In this document: piece by piece, positions 22,207 to 32,020 of the stretch | Position numbering within the stretch: position 1 is the first letter of the stretch | Layout: every line of letters starts with the position of its first letter | Origin: Ctenosaura bakeri | Taxonomy: Eukaryota; Chordata; Lepidosauria; Squamata; Iguanidae | Length of the DNA stretch: 64,000 bases | Assembly: GCA_948474755.1 (NCBI GenBank) | Contig: CAOLHI010002517.1 | Coordinates: forward strand, 1-64,000 | Direction: 5' to 3' | The notes under the pieces: model-generated | The model's database searches: none | What the model was told of the DNA's origin: nothing | The model's input: only the letters and a program-made list of their open reading frames with translations | Position numbers and translations under genes: made by a program

Positions 22207-22280
22207 GTCTCTGTGGCGCAATGGGTGAGCGCGTCTGGCTGTTAACCAGAAGGATGGTGGTTCGAGCCCAGCCAGGGACG
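22207..22280 (+). tRNA. tRNA-Asn (GTT)
   Basis: 74 nt: acceptor GTCTCTG/CAGGGAC with wobble, discriminator G, D arm GCGCAATGGGTGAGCGC, anticodon stem TCTGG/CCAGA around CTGTTAA (GTT). The T stem GGTGG/CCAGC has one G-G mismatch that other copies lack. No oligo-T terminator before the Ser gene 20 nt downstream. Confidence 0.92.
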
Positions 22281-22300
22281 GCGGTGGTTCACCCACCCTT

Positions 22301-22382
22301 GACAAGGTGGCCGAGTGGTGAAGGCGATGGACTGCTAATCCATTGTGCTCTGCACGCGTGGGTTCGAATCCCACCCTTGTCG
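22301..22382 (+). tRNA. tRNA-Ser (GCT)
   Basis: 82 nt class II gene: acceptor GACAAGG/CCTTGTC, discriminator G, anticodon loop CTGCTAA (GCT), long variable arm TGTGCTCTGCACGCG, T arm TGGGT-TCGAATC-CCACC as in vertebrate Ser-GCT. A T4 run follows at 22385. It may share a Pol III transcript with the Asn gene. Confidence 0.95.
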
Positions 22383-22842
22383 ACCTTTTCCCCCAGGAGG
22401 AAGCAGCTGTGAGGTGGAAGCTTTGGTTGGAATCCTGTTGTTGTATCTTTAAATTTGTTGTACAAGAAAGTACCCAGGCCTCTGTGTGTAACCCTTGCTT
22501 TCCCCTCTCACTCACACACAACACCAGCCTTCTGCAAAGGGAAAGGATGTGCTTCTCTAGCCCTTTAGTGGCTGGGAGAAAGTGCAGAGCACCCCAGGCA
22601 GGATCCAGCTGCAGCTGGGAAAGAAAAGCAGCTCTCTCACCTCCTCTATGGAGAGGGACCCTGCCCACCTGCTCCTGGGTGCCAAAGATAAGGAGGCACC
22701 CCAAACCCTCCCCAAGCCATTTAACACCTATGAGAGCAAGCAACTGTCCTATGCAACAAACAGGCATATTCAGGAGGCATTACACTCCACCTCACATGAT
22801 AGAGGATCTTGGCTCTAGTTTTTTGGAAGTGGGGGGAAAGAA

Positions 22843-22912
22843 AGCAACCAGGCAAGACTCAAATCCTGGCCATAAGGTTGGGAAGCTTCCATCATACTTC
22901 TACACCACTGAT
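22843..22912 (-). pseudogene. tRNA-Gly (CCC) pseudogene
   Basis: Reverse-strand Gly remnant: loop TTCCCAA is readable within GGAAGCTTCCCAACCTTATG, but acceptor and T arm are no longer complementary and B-box bases are lost. A duplicate of the Q-unit Gly gene. Confidence 0.7.
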
Positions 22913-23243
22913 TTAGCTCATGAGACAGTTTTTCCTATCACATACAATAAAGTTTTCAACGGGGAGCAGCCTGGGATGTCCCTGGACCAGCTGAAAGCTG
23001 GCTAACCTCCAGAAAAATGCCTCCGCACACCTGGTGCAGCTGATGAAAGTCTTTGCTGTCCTACAGGGAAGCCAGCAAATTCATGCAGCTCCTCGCTTCA
23101 CATCTCTCACTTCACAGTGGCCCAAGGTTTGGCTGGTGAAAGCAAAATATGAAGCTTGCTGGTTGACAGCATTTCTATGGAGGGCAGGCTGGCCAGTTAG
23201 TGATGCCAGTTGATGGAGAGTCCAGGAAAATGGAGTAGCCATG

Positions 23244-23312
23244 TAGCAGGAGGAGGGTTTGATGCACCACCCTCTAGTTTATGGATCTGTTATGCTCCTG
23301 CTGTGCCCTGCT
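23244..23312 (-). pseudogene. tRNA-iMet pseudogene
   Basis: Reverse-strand initiator remnant with ends TAGCAGG and CCCTGCT and a readable CAT region (CAGATCCATAAACT), but the stem pairs are broken throughout. Confidence 0.6.
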
Positions 23313-25240
23313 CCTGTGTGGGAAGTTTTGGAGGAAACTGTGCTCCTCAGAGGGCGTTACCTGGCTAGCTGTGACAAACGTTAGGTTGAAATGAGCAAAG
23401 TGCCTCCCTGAAGCTGCATGCATCCCCTGGCCTAGTTTTGTAGCACTTCATCTCTCCAGAACATTTTTTCTGCCCCTCTTCCAAAGATGAATTGCTTTTC
23501 CTTTAAAGTCTCTTGATTTCCAAAGAGCTGTCCAAGGTACAGCATCTATCAGAGGGATAGAGTTCAGGACCTAGGACAGCTCCTTTGCTGCTCAGGCTAT
23601 GCCCCAAAGTGAAGTAAACAGCACCCCTCTCCCTGATTTAAGTACCACCCAGCTGCCCTTTCATTGCACTAGCATATATCTTTATTCCCATTTACAGCAT
23701 TATTTTGGAAAAGTAGCTTTGTTGCATCCTTGTTAACCAACAAAGAGTAATGGGGTCATTTGTTTCTGGCCCTCCAGAAGAGAACAAACTCTCTGAAAGT
23801 CTCTGAGTTTATTTCATAGATCCACATGACATTCTTTTTCTTCATCCTGAAGTATTTCCTGGGAACTCCTGGTATCCCCAGTGACTTTTTGTTAACTCTG
23901 TATTTTCCACAATGTAATGTATCTCTATTTTGCTGTCTGTTTGTATTATCCCATAAGTAGCTAAGATAGCCAAAACAGTTATTGTTTCAGGCCATAGATT
24001 CAACAAAGATAAAGAAAGGGAAGAAGGAATATTTGCACCAAAACAAAATTATTTTAACATTTAAATTGCTAAAGAACTTTAGCACTTCAACTGTGTCTGC
24101 GTGTGTGTGTGTGTGTGCACTCGCGCGTGCATGTGTACTATTTGTTTTTTACAGTAAAAAAAATATAGGATTCAAACACCAGTAAACAAAATAGGATTCA
24201 CAAGATTGCAGGTTGGGATTCAGAATGTCAAGGTCTTCAGTGAGAGTACGGTATGGCAGAAAGGTTTTTTTAAGTGAATGGCAGGAATGTGGTGATGTGA
24301 TCTTGAGTGCAGTTGCAAGAATATTTGGCTAGCCAACCTTGGAAGGTCTTGCCTTGTCAACATGAGAAGGTTGCCTGCTGTAACTGTGATTGGATCACCC
24401 CATAGAGTCTGGGGTGATGTTAAGTGCTTAAAAAGGCTTAAGTATAGCACTGTACTTTACCATTTGGATCAATTCCTGGTGGTCATGCCACTCTGCTGAC
24501 TGATTTATGGAATGTATCTGGACATGCTGTGTTTTTACTTGCTAATTTCTTGTTCCTGTCTTACTTACTGCTTCCTAGCATGCTGCCAGAAGTCCTAACT
24601 TTAACCTCAGTGTGCTTAACTAAATAAATAGCCCTGAGTTTATCTCTATGATTCTTTGGAAGTTTTTTCACCTACCTGGAGCCACTTGGTTGCAGTTGGA
24701 TGTTGCTGTCCTGTCAGCACTCTGCACATGCTTTGAGGAGCTACCTCATGCTACCCTGACACAGAAAGTGTCAGTGCGTTTGACTCACAAGGTCCCAATT
24801 TGTAGATCCTGAAGTTCCCAAAGCCCCCAGCCACCCCCAAATTTTTCACCTGTTGATTCCCCCAACTAGCTCCAAATCACTGCTAAATGAAGCAGTTTTG
24901 CCCTGACCTCCCCTTAATACATTAACTCACTCCAAAACTGGAAAAAAGTGGTTGAAAATGAGACAGGAAGTGATGTGACTTCACTCCTGGTCACTTGACA
25001 CTTGGTGGTGTAGCTCACTAGTGGGATGCAGAGGTGGTAAATGGCTCCTGGCCCTTCCACAGTTGCCCCCTTCAATGTAAATGGTACTTCTGGGCCTAAA
25101 ACAGGGGGTGGAAATCATGAGGCTCTCCAAAAGATATTTTCCTTCATTCACCCAAATTTCTAGCATTGCAGAGAGTGTGACAGTGAAAATCTCCCACACC
25201 AACAACTCTTCTATTTGCTGTCTTCACATTCCCTTGGCAA
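23313..25240. other. About 1.9 kb without a recognised gene
   Basis: No tRNA, LINE, SINE or LTR that I can recognise. The only simple repeat is a GT-rich dinucleotide tract at about 24098-24135 that continues as CGCGCGTGCATGTG, an alternating purine-pyrimidine stretch. Short open frames look random. Confidence 0.5.
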
Positions 25241-25244
25241 CTTT

Positions 25245-25450
25245 GTTGTTGCTGTCTGCCTTCCAGTCACTTCTGACTTATGGTGATCCTAAAGCAAACA
25301 TATCACGGGCTTTTTTGGGCAAGATTGGTTCAAAAGGGCTTTGCCTTTGTCTCCCTCTGAGGCTGAGATAGTAGGACTTCCTCAAGGACACCCACTGGGT
25401 TTTCATAGCTGAGTGGGGATTTGAACCCCGATCTCTAAATTCATAAGGAC
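25245..25450 (-). mobile_element. tRNA-derived SINE, Sauria/BovB-tail type
   Basis: Reverse SINE: tail TTGTTGTTGCTGTC at the left, then CTGACTTATGGTGATCCTAA, the body CTCTGAGGCTGAGA, and at the right the tRNA-like head with the reversed B box (TTGAACCCC near 25423). Nearly full length. Same family as 8360, 31830, 39680 and 56520. Confidence 0.75.
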
Positions 25451-25544
25451 TATAGTCTCTCCATAAAAGAGAAAGCCAAGAAGGGGTCATTTCTTATGTT
25501 ATACCACAATCTTTTACTTATATTCTCCTTTCTCTCACCCCTCT

Positions 25545-25715
25545 AGAGTCATAGAATCGTAGAAACATAGAGCTGGAAGAGATCACAATGGCCATCGAGT
25601 CCAACCCTCTGCTATGCAAGAACAAACACTCAAAGCACCCCCAGCAAAGGCCCATCCAGCCTCTCCTTGAAAACCTCCAAAGAAGGTGACTCCACCTCAC
25701 TCCAACGCAGCATAT
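25545..25715 (-). mobile_element. CR1 LINE 3' part, left of LTR D
   Basis: CR1 3' end in reverse: TCATAGAATCGTAGAAACAT, GAGTCCAACCCTCTG, then CTCCACCTCACTCCAACGCA. The element resumes at 26624 across LTR D with the target bases ATAT repeated. Confidence 0.9.
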
Positions 25716-26623
25716 TGTTACCCTGTTTACTGGGGGTCCCGGGAGGGACACCTAAATAACCTTACAATTACAAAAGATGAGGAAATTAGTCAAGAGCACT
25801 GGTTGGCACTAGGAGAGGCAGGGTAACGCAGCAGGATCTTGTAACCCAATGTTTACGGGGTCAGGCCAAGTCAAGAAGCAAACCGTGTTAGAAATAATGA
25901 GGGATCTTTATTAAATACAGGCACACAATGTAAGCAACACACGCACACAGATAACTAAGGAAAATAAAGGTGTGAGTATGATAGCGGGATTTTCAGAGGG
26001 ATAGTAGATTTGGGTGATATGAAACCTGTTCCTGAAGCCCGGAAGAAGATAGAGAGTGATGCCGGGATTCGATGTATCTCAGCATGTGGAGCTGAGGGGA
26101 AGCTCGCCAAGCAAAGCGGCAGCAAGGTGGTCTGGAACTTGGGAGCGATCCGAGGAAGGTCTTGGAATCAGCGGTTTTTATAGGGAGAAAAGTGACTGCA
26201 GGCTATTCTGTACTTGGGGAAAACAATGCGATTTAGGAGCAGGACAAAGCTTTGGAAAGGTCAGAATTTAGCATGATTGAGTTAAGTCCGAATTGACAAA
26301 GAGTTAGCTGGTATGCAAATACTGAGTGTTTGGCAGTTGAGTATTCGGCCTGCCAGGGTGCCTGCTCCGGGCAGGGAGTCTTTTGTAAACAGCGTGCATA
26401 CATAATGAGGGTGTTTGCAGAGAGGTCTCCTAAAGCAAGGATCTGGCTATTTCTGGCCTGCCTGGGTGGAGAATGGAATGTCCAGCAATTAGTGGCTTCG
26501 CCTAGTCTGTGCTTGTCCGGGGTCCTCTCAAACACGTGGAGAGGGGTGGTGGAAGAGAGCCAAATTATTGATATCAAAATGATATCTGGTGCTATCTCCA
26601 AGTAGCCCTAAACTGCAGTAACA
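25716..26623 (-). mobile_element. Solo LTR D inserted in CR1, TSD ATAT
   Basis: 908 bp, reverse copy of the LTR A family: left edge TGTTACCCTG and right edge GCAGTAACA, with ATAT on both sides (25712-25715 and 26624-26627). Reversed TATA (TTTTTATAGGG) near 26176 and reversed polyA signal near 25908. It interrupts a CR1 cleanly, so it is younger than that CR1. Confidence 0.9.
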
Positions 26624-27110
26624 ATATTCCACTGCTGAATGGCTCTGACTGTCAGGACATTCTTCGTGAGGTTTAGGTGGAATCTCTTTTCCCGTAGTTT
26701 GAATGCATTGCTCCATGTCCTAGTTTCTGGAGTAGCGGAAAACAAGCTTGTTCCATCTTCAACTTGACACCTCTTAAAATATTTAAACATGGCTATCGTA
26801 CCTCCACTTAACCTTCTTTTTCTCAAATTAAACATCCCCAGCTCCCGAAGCTTCTCCTCATGGGGCATGGTTACTGACCCTTCACCATTTTGGTTGCCCT
26901 CTTCTGGACACGTTCCAGTTTGTCAATATCCCTTTTAAACTGTGGTGCCCAGAACTGGACACAGTGTTCCAGGTGGGATCTGCCCAAAGCAGAATAGAGT
27001 AACATTATTACTTCCCTCAGTCTAGACACTTTAGTCTCTTGTGATGTCAACAGGAACAAAGGTTTTCCTTCACAGTCCCTGTGCTTATCAGCTCTCCATC
27101 CAACTCCTGG
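26624..27110 (-). mobile_element. CR1 LINE, remainder right of LTR D
   Basis: Continues the CR1 from 25545-25715: ATATTCCACTGCTGAATGGC, then the C-terminal ORF2 coding part ([11 protein letters not shown] at about 26930-27000). It closely matches 318-815, and both blocks are followed by the same Val-AAC gene. Confidence 0.88.
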
Positions 27111-27135
27111 CCACTGGTGGTGCTGCCAAGCCTTG

Positions 27136-27208
27136 GTTTCTGTAGTGTAGTGGTTATCACGTTTGCCTAACACGCAAAAGGTCCCCAGATCGAAGCTGGG
27201 CAGAAACA
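27136..27208 (+). tRNA. tRNA-Val (AAC)
   Basis: 73 nt: acceptor GTTTCTG/CAGAAAC plus A, anticodon stem TTTGC/GCAAA around CTAACAC (AAC), T stem CCCAG/CTGGG. All stems pair. The T loop is ATCGAAG, with A at position 54 where T is usual, which weakens the B box. Better preserved than its sister at 904. Confidence 0.88.
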
Positions 27209-27363
27209 TGGCTTTTTCTTACCAGCTAGGCCAAAACCAAAATTTCCAGCCAAAAAAAAAGAAGAGGTAGGAGAAGCCTGCATCACAGCCTTTAGAGCAA
27301 AGTGAGTAAAGTCCATCCCCCCTCAGGCCTCTTTATGGCTTGTGGTTTGTGATTTTCAGGGCT

Positions 27364-28151
27364 TGTTACCCTGTTTTTGGGGTCCCGGGAGGGACACCTA
27401 AATAGCCAAACAGCAACACAACTTTGGGGAAAGTTAGCTGGAGCACTCACTAAAGCTAGCGAGAGGCAGGGTAACTTAGCAGGATCTTGCAACCCAGCGT
27501 CTACGGGATCAGGTCAGTCAAGCTGCCAGATGGGTTAAAACAATAAAAATGATGTTTATTAAGTACAGACAAATATTAAGAACACCACAGTCATAAAGAT
27601 ACCTAAGGAATCAGAGACTGACTTGGGGATAGGGATTTTCAGAGGGAGATGGGTGATACGGCACCTATCTCGTAGTCCTGGACCTTGAGAGCGAAGTTGG
27701 GGTGCGATGAAGAAGCTCAGCGCAATTGGCTGAGGGAGCTCGCCAAGCAGAGCAGCGGCAAGGCTGGATGGAACTTGGGAGCGGTCTGAGGAAGGTCTTG
27801 GAATCAGGGGTTTTTATAGGGAGAAATGTGACTGCAGGCCATACCTTACTGGTGAGAACAATCATTTTAGGCGCGGGAAAAAGCTTTGGAAAGGTCAGAA
27901 TTTAGCATGATTGAACCAGAGCTGAATTAACAATAGTGTAGCCAGTATGCAAATGTGGAGCGCTTAGTACAGCTTTGTCAGGTTGCCTGCTTGGGGCAGG
28001 AGCCTTTGTTAGTACGCAATGAGGTGCTTGCCAGAGAGGTCACTGAAGCGATGAACTGGCTCTGTCCGGCCTGCCTGGGTGGAGAATGGAATGTCCAGCA
28101 ATTATCGGTGATATCGAGTGCTATCTCCGGGTAGGCCTAGCCACAGTGACA
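27364..28151 (-). mobile_element. Solo LTR E with empty paralogous site
   Basis: About 788 bp, reverse copy of the LTR A family: left edge TTGTTACCCTG (the first T may be extra), right edge CAGTGACA, with GGGC on both sides (27359-27362 and 28152-28155). Reversed TATA near 27812. The matching place in the sister unit, near 1132, has no LTR, so this insertion postdates the duplication of the Val unit. Confidence 0.85.
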
Positions 28152-28309
28152 GGGCGAAGGACTCTTAATTCACTCACCCCACCCAGAAACCCTCAGAATA
28201 TGAAAGAAAGAAAGGAAAGAAGAAGCTGGAAGTAGCCCTGAAACTATTTGTGTTTTCAATTTGTTTTTAAAAAATCTTCTGATCTGCAGTATACGGAGTA
28301 CATGCAGTA

Positions 28310-28560
28310 CATAGCTAGCTCCCTAAGCCTGTCCTCATAGGGCATGGTTTCCAGACCCTTCATCATTTTGGTCGTCCTCCTCTTGACACATTTCAGCTTG
28401 TTAATATCCTTTTTGAACTGTAATGCCCTGAATTGGACACAGTATTCCAAGTGAGGTCTAACCAAAGCAGAATAAATGACACAGCCCAGAATCACATTGG
28501 CTTTTTTAGCTGCTGCATCACACTGTTGGCTCATGTTCAGCTTGTGGTAGACTATCTAGT
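28310..28560 (-). mobile_element. CR1 LINE ORF2 fragment
   Basis: Reverse CR1 coding piece: QQCDAAAKKANVILGC, SALVRPHLEYCVQF and RRTTKMMKGLETMPYE are readable at 28310-28534. Truncated at both ends. Confidence 0.85.
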
Positions 28561-28639
28561 GGTAGCATCAGCAGCAACAACAAGAGAAGCCTCAACCCTG
28601 GAAGTGAAAAAGGTAACCCTGCCAGAGCATGGGAGGAAT

Positions 28640-29226
28640 TAGAGTTAGAGAGAGTAAAAAGGCCCAAATAGAGTTAGAGGAAGAGTAGAATTTGTAAGTC
28701 AGAAAGAATGAGCCCCCATAATGGAAAGACTAATCAATACCACTCCTCCATTAGTATTAATGGACTTAAATCAGGAACAGTAAATTGATCACTCTCAATT
28801 ACTATAATTTTCTATAAAGCTTTGGAAAAGGTTTTTTAAAAAGATATTGTGATTAAATACTCTAATTGAACAATTATTTTTTTCAAAGATTGAATAGGCT
28901 AATCTTGTTAAACTCAGGAACGAACGTGAAATTATATTTCTGCTTACGGAAGATGCTAAGTTTATTTAGATTGACATTTATCAAGTACCAGCTGGGAAAG
29001 AAGGAAGTTTTAAAATGTTTGTATTTCAAGATACAGGGTTAAAAGTGCTATGATATTGGGTCATAGATTTTTAAATAATTAATTTATGCTGACAACGATG
29101 TGGTTCATTGTAAAATTTCATGAATAATGATACAATTTCCTTTTCTGCTCTTTTCCCTCATTTTCTTTGTTTCTTTCACTATATATCTCCTATTTCTTTT
29201 TATTTTAATAAAAAGTTTTAAAAAGA
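28640..29226 (+). mobile_element. L1-type LINE 3' end (likely 3'UTR)
   Basis: AT-rich block ending in TTTTAATAAAAAGTTTTAAA, the same kind of tail as the L1 at 7350-7384 (TTTTAATAAAAATTAAATTG). Pieces such as AAAGCTTTGGAAAAGG resemble decayed coding ends, but no clear frame remains. Its right end is the left breakpoint of the segmental duplicate at 29.3 kb. Confidence 0.55.
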
Positions 29227-29746
29227 GAGACAGAGCAACAGGGCAAACTCCTCAGGGAACATGGTGTCTTCAGTCTTATATGTGAACTGTAGTATAGCAT
29301 TTGCTCTCTGCCTTGTCTGCCCACCCTCTAGCCACAGGGAGTGTTTTGGATATCCCACTAGGAGATTCTCCCAAACAGAAGAAGTCTGAAATCTCTTTCG
29401 GGCCTGTAGTAAGTCAGGGACACAGGAAGAAAGGGAGAAGGGGGAAATGAGCCCCTTTCTTGGCTTCCTTTCTCTCATGCCCAGCTGGGAACCATTGCCA
29501 GGTCTCCCACTGGAAAGGAGACTGTTCCAAAGCTTCTGCCTTTCTCTATTTTCATAAACCATACTAGAAAAGATTTACAGCCCTCCACCCACAAACACAT
29601 TGGGAAAGCTTTTCCTTCTCTTTGTGAATGGGTCCCAATTCCACCACAATGGGAAATGTTGGCCACTGGCTGGAGGAGCTGGGCTGTAAATTTTGACTGT
29701 CTGCACTCTCTTTGGCTCTTGGAAGGGCAAAAATAAAAAGGTGGGG

Positions 29747-29817
29747 TGCACCAGCTGGGACTCGAAGCCGGGTCACAAGATTGGGAACCTCGCATGATAC
29801 CTCTACACCACTGGTGC
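29747..29817 (-). tRNA. tRNA-Gly (CCC), damaged T arm
   Basis: Same gene as 21642 but the T stem now reads CCGGC against CCCAG, losing the invariant G53-C61 pair and one more. Anticodon loop TTCCCAA (CCC) and acceptor are intact. Probably a recent pseudogene. Confidence 0.75.
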
Positions 29818-30003
29818 TGGTGGGTAGGAAGGTCTTTGCCAACACTTCCAAAGCAGAATGCAGCTATTTATGAGTGTTGTGTCAGAAGTGGAAGCACATG
29901 CATACTTTCAGCAAACAGCATAATTCATCCTGCCAGGAGCAGAAAGGCTCTCCTTCTGTCTCTTGGGATGCTGGAGGCAAAAGTAAAAGACAATACAGTC
30001 ACC

Positions 30004-30075
30004 TAGCAGAGGATGGTTTCGATCCATCGACCTCTGGGTTATGGGCCCCGCACGCTCCCGCTGCGCCACTCTGCT
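30004..30075 (-). tRNA. tRNA-iMet (CAT), initiator
   Basis: 72 nt, matches the Q1 initiator except for a T-to-G change at position 28 that gives a G-A mismatch in the anticodon stem. T arm GATGG-ATCGAAA-CCATC is perfect, A1-T72 kept. The three G-C pairs next to the loop, which initiators need, are intact. Confidence 0.88.
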
Positions 30076-30183
30076 GAGTGAGAAAAATGGAACTCTGATG
30101 ACTTTTCAGCTGGCTTGTCAATGAGAAACACCCAGCCGTGAAACTGAGTTCAAGTGGGGACCGAGAGTGAGCCCTACAGCCAG

Positions 30184-30257
30184 GTCTCTGTGGCGCAATG
30201 GGTTAGCGCATCTGGCTGTTAACCAGAAGGACGGTGGTTCGAGCCCACCCAGGGATG
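30184..30257 (+). tRNA. tRNA-Asn (GTT)
   Basis: 74 nt: D arm GCGCAATGGGTTAGCGC, loop CTGTTAA (GTT), T arm GGTGG-TTCGAGC-CCACC fully paired. Acceptor closes with a G1-T72 wobble. 108 bp from the divergent iMet, 20 nt before Ser. Confidence 0.93.
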
Positions 30258-30277
30258 GCGGTGGTTCACCCACCCTT

Positions 30278-30359
30278 GACAAGGTGGCCGAGTGGTGAAG
30301 GCGATGGACTGCTAATCCATTGTGCTCTGCATGCGTGGGTTCGAATCCCACCCTTGTCG
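30278..30359 (+). tRNA. tRNA-Ser (GCT)
   Basis: 82 nt, GACAAGG/CCTTGTC acceptor, CTGCTAA loop (GCT), long variable arm, T arm intact. T5 terminator at 30363-30367. Last gene of unit Q2. Confidence 0.95.
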
Positions 30360-30770
30360 ACCTTTTTCCCCAGGGGGCTGTGAGGTGGAAGCTTTGGTTG
30401 GAATCCTGTTGTTGTATCTTTAAATCTGTTGTACAAGAAAGTACCCAGGGCCTCTGTGCATAACCCTTGCTTTCCCCTCTCACTCACACACAACACCACT
30501 TAAGAAGAAGAACCTAAACTGGGAATTGCCAAGCCTTCCATTAGAAAGGAGCCACATGAAAGCTTCTGCACTTCTTTTGTTATTTTCACAAAGAAAACTA
30601 GAAAAGGTGTTCAATCCCTCCACAAACACATTTGACAATGTTACCCTTTTCTTTGCGAATGGACCTCAGTTACACCAGTGTTGGGATTATTGGCCACTGG
30701 CTGGAAGACCTGGACTGGAAATTCTGACTGGCTGCACTCTCTTTCCTCTTGGAAGAGGAAAAAGGCAAGG

Positions 30771-30829
30771 TGCAATAGCCCAGGTCACAAGATTGAGAAC
30801 CTCGCATGATGCCTCTACGCCACTGATGC
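30771..30829 (-). pseudogene. tRNA-Gly-derived pseudogene, CTC anticodon, T arm deleted
   Basis: Reverse-strand Gly remnant of 59 nt. The D and anticodon arms survive, with loop TTCTCAA (CTC, a Glu anticodon), but most of the T arm is gone at TAGCC/CAGGTC. Second Gly-to-CTC change in the window. Confidence 0.8.
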
Positions 30830-31154
30830 AATTTAGGAAAGCCTTTCTCTTCCCTGTAGAAAAACTCTGCAGGGAAGCCAAAGTTGACAGAAACTTCCCA
30901 GGAGCTGAGTCATCTCTTGATGTCTGAAGATTCTGTCTGGGAAAGGAAAATCTGCCACTTGACCGCTTTGCCCAGAGGCAACACTTTCAAAGCAGAAGGT
31001 GGCTGTTCACAGTCCTTTTGTCAGAGCGGGAAGCAGGGGCTCCATCTCTGCACACTTTTAGCATATAGCATAACTCATCCTGCCAGCAGCAGAAAGATTC
31101 TCCTCTGTCTCTCGGGATGCTGGAGGCAAAAAATAGAAAACAATATAGCCAGCA

Positions 31155-31225
31155 AGCAGAGGATGGTTTCAATCCATTGACCTCTGTATTATGAGCCCAT
31201 CATGCTTCCACTGTGCCACTCTGCT
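31155..31225 (-). pseudogene. tRNA-iMet pseudogene
   Basis: Reverse-strand initiator with intact acceptor ends (AGCAGAG and CTCTGCT) but several mismatches in the anticodon stem (TGATGGGCTCATAATACAG region) and T loop (C56 lost). Follows the Gly remnant at the usual spacing, so this is a decayed half Q unit. Confidence 0.8.
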
Positions 31226-31374
31226 CAGTGGGGGAAACAGGAACTTTAATGGCTTCTAGGCTGATTTGTCACTGAGAAACACCCAGCCCAACACAACACA
31301 AGGGGGAGTGAGAGGAACACCGCAGCTGTCTGTCTGGGGCGTAATGGATTCTACCGCCAGGGAAAAAGACAGAC

Positions 31375-31745
31375 AAGGAGCCAGCTGAGATCTGACTTCT
31401 CAGCAAATTGCTTAGTGCCATCTGGGCAGATCAAACCTCTAAGAGAAAAGGAAAAAGTATTCCTGAGAAATAGAGAATGCAAGCAAAATGCTGAATATAA
31501 TAGATTTATGAACCATGAATAAACAGCTGATCCGTTGCAGGGTGCAATACTCCTTCATGAACTCTTACTCTGAAAACAAACACAGGACAATACTGTGGAA
31601 ATGCAGAAATCTTGAACTATATAAACTTCGCTTACCAACCCTCCACAGCCAACCAGCTTTTGAAGAACAAAAAGTTCACTATGAAGCACATTGGCTGTTG
31701 ATAACAATCCAGTCCACTGTAATCAGCCCCAGACTTCTTCAGTCT
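31375..31745 (-). repeat. R spacer, copy 2, inverted
   Basis: Reverse of the block at 10444-10841: GAGATCTGACTTCTCAGCAA at the left, then CACAGGACAATACTG and GAAGCACATTGGCTGTTGAT. It separates decayed Asn/iMet remnants on the left from the SINE and Glu-CTC on the right. Confidence 0.7.
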
Positions 31746-31829
31746 GTTTCGCCTCTTCTGTCTGATCCATCCCCTGCTAGGAGCTGTCCAAAATCCTGAA
31801 TCCATCTGTCCACTGCTGCTGCGGGTAGT

Positions 31830-32020
31830 GTTTTTGTTGTGTGCCTTCAAATTGTTGATGACTTATGGTGACCCTAAGGTGAACCTGTTGCAGGATGTTT
31901 CAGGGGCTGAGTGTGAGATATGCCCAAAGTCACTCAGTGAGTTTCCATGGCTGAGCAGAGAACTGAACCTTCATCTCCAGGATCATAGTCCTGTGCTCAA
32001 AACACCACACCAGAGAACTG
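31830..32020 (-). mobile_element. tRNA-derived SINE, Sauria/BovB-tail type
   Basis: Reverse SINE between R and Glu-CTC: TTTTTGTTGTGTGCCTTCAA, GACTTATGGTGACCCTAA, then TTTCCATGGCTGAGCAG towards the head. The same SINE sits at the same place in the unit at 39.7 kb and, in inverted form, at 56.5 kb, so it predates those duplications. Confidence 0.75.

Larger units (their letters stand above)
21208..22520 (+). repeat. Segmental duplicate, copy 1 (partner 29308-30498)
   Basis: From GCCTTGTCTGCCCACCCTCT on, this block matches 29308-30498 with very few differences, covering Gly, iMet, Asn and Ser genes and all spacers. About 150 bp between Gly and iMet (roughly 21720-21870) is missing in the partner. 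The close match implies recent duplication or gene conversion. Confidence 0.9.
29308..30498 (+). repeat. Segmental duplicate, copy 2 (partner 21208-22520)
   Basis: Direct-orientation copy of the Q1 block with high identity through all four tRNA genes and spacers. It lacks about 150 bp between Gly and iMet. Scattered substitutions hit the tRNA genes themselves: Gly T stem, iMet position 28, Asn position 72. Confidence 0.9.

Noticed and set aside
22141..23005. 208-aa reverse and 220-aa forward frames
   Set aside because: Both run through tRNA-Asn and tRNA-Ser genes; phrases such as GFEPTRAEHN and CSARVGSNPT are translations of the tRNA-Ser T and variable arms.
25716..28151. LTR D and LTR E as the two LTRs of one provirus
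   Set aside because: Same strand and family, but the DNA between them is CR1 and tRNA-Val, and each LTR has its own target duplication.
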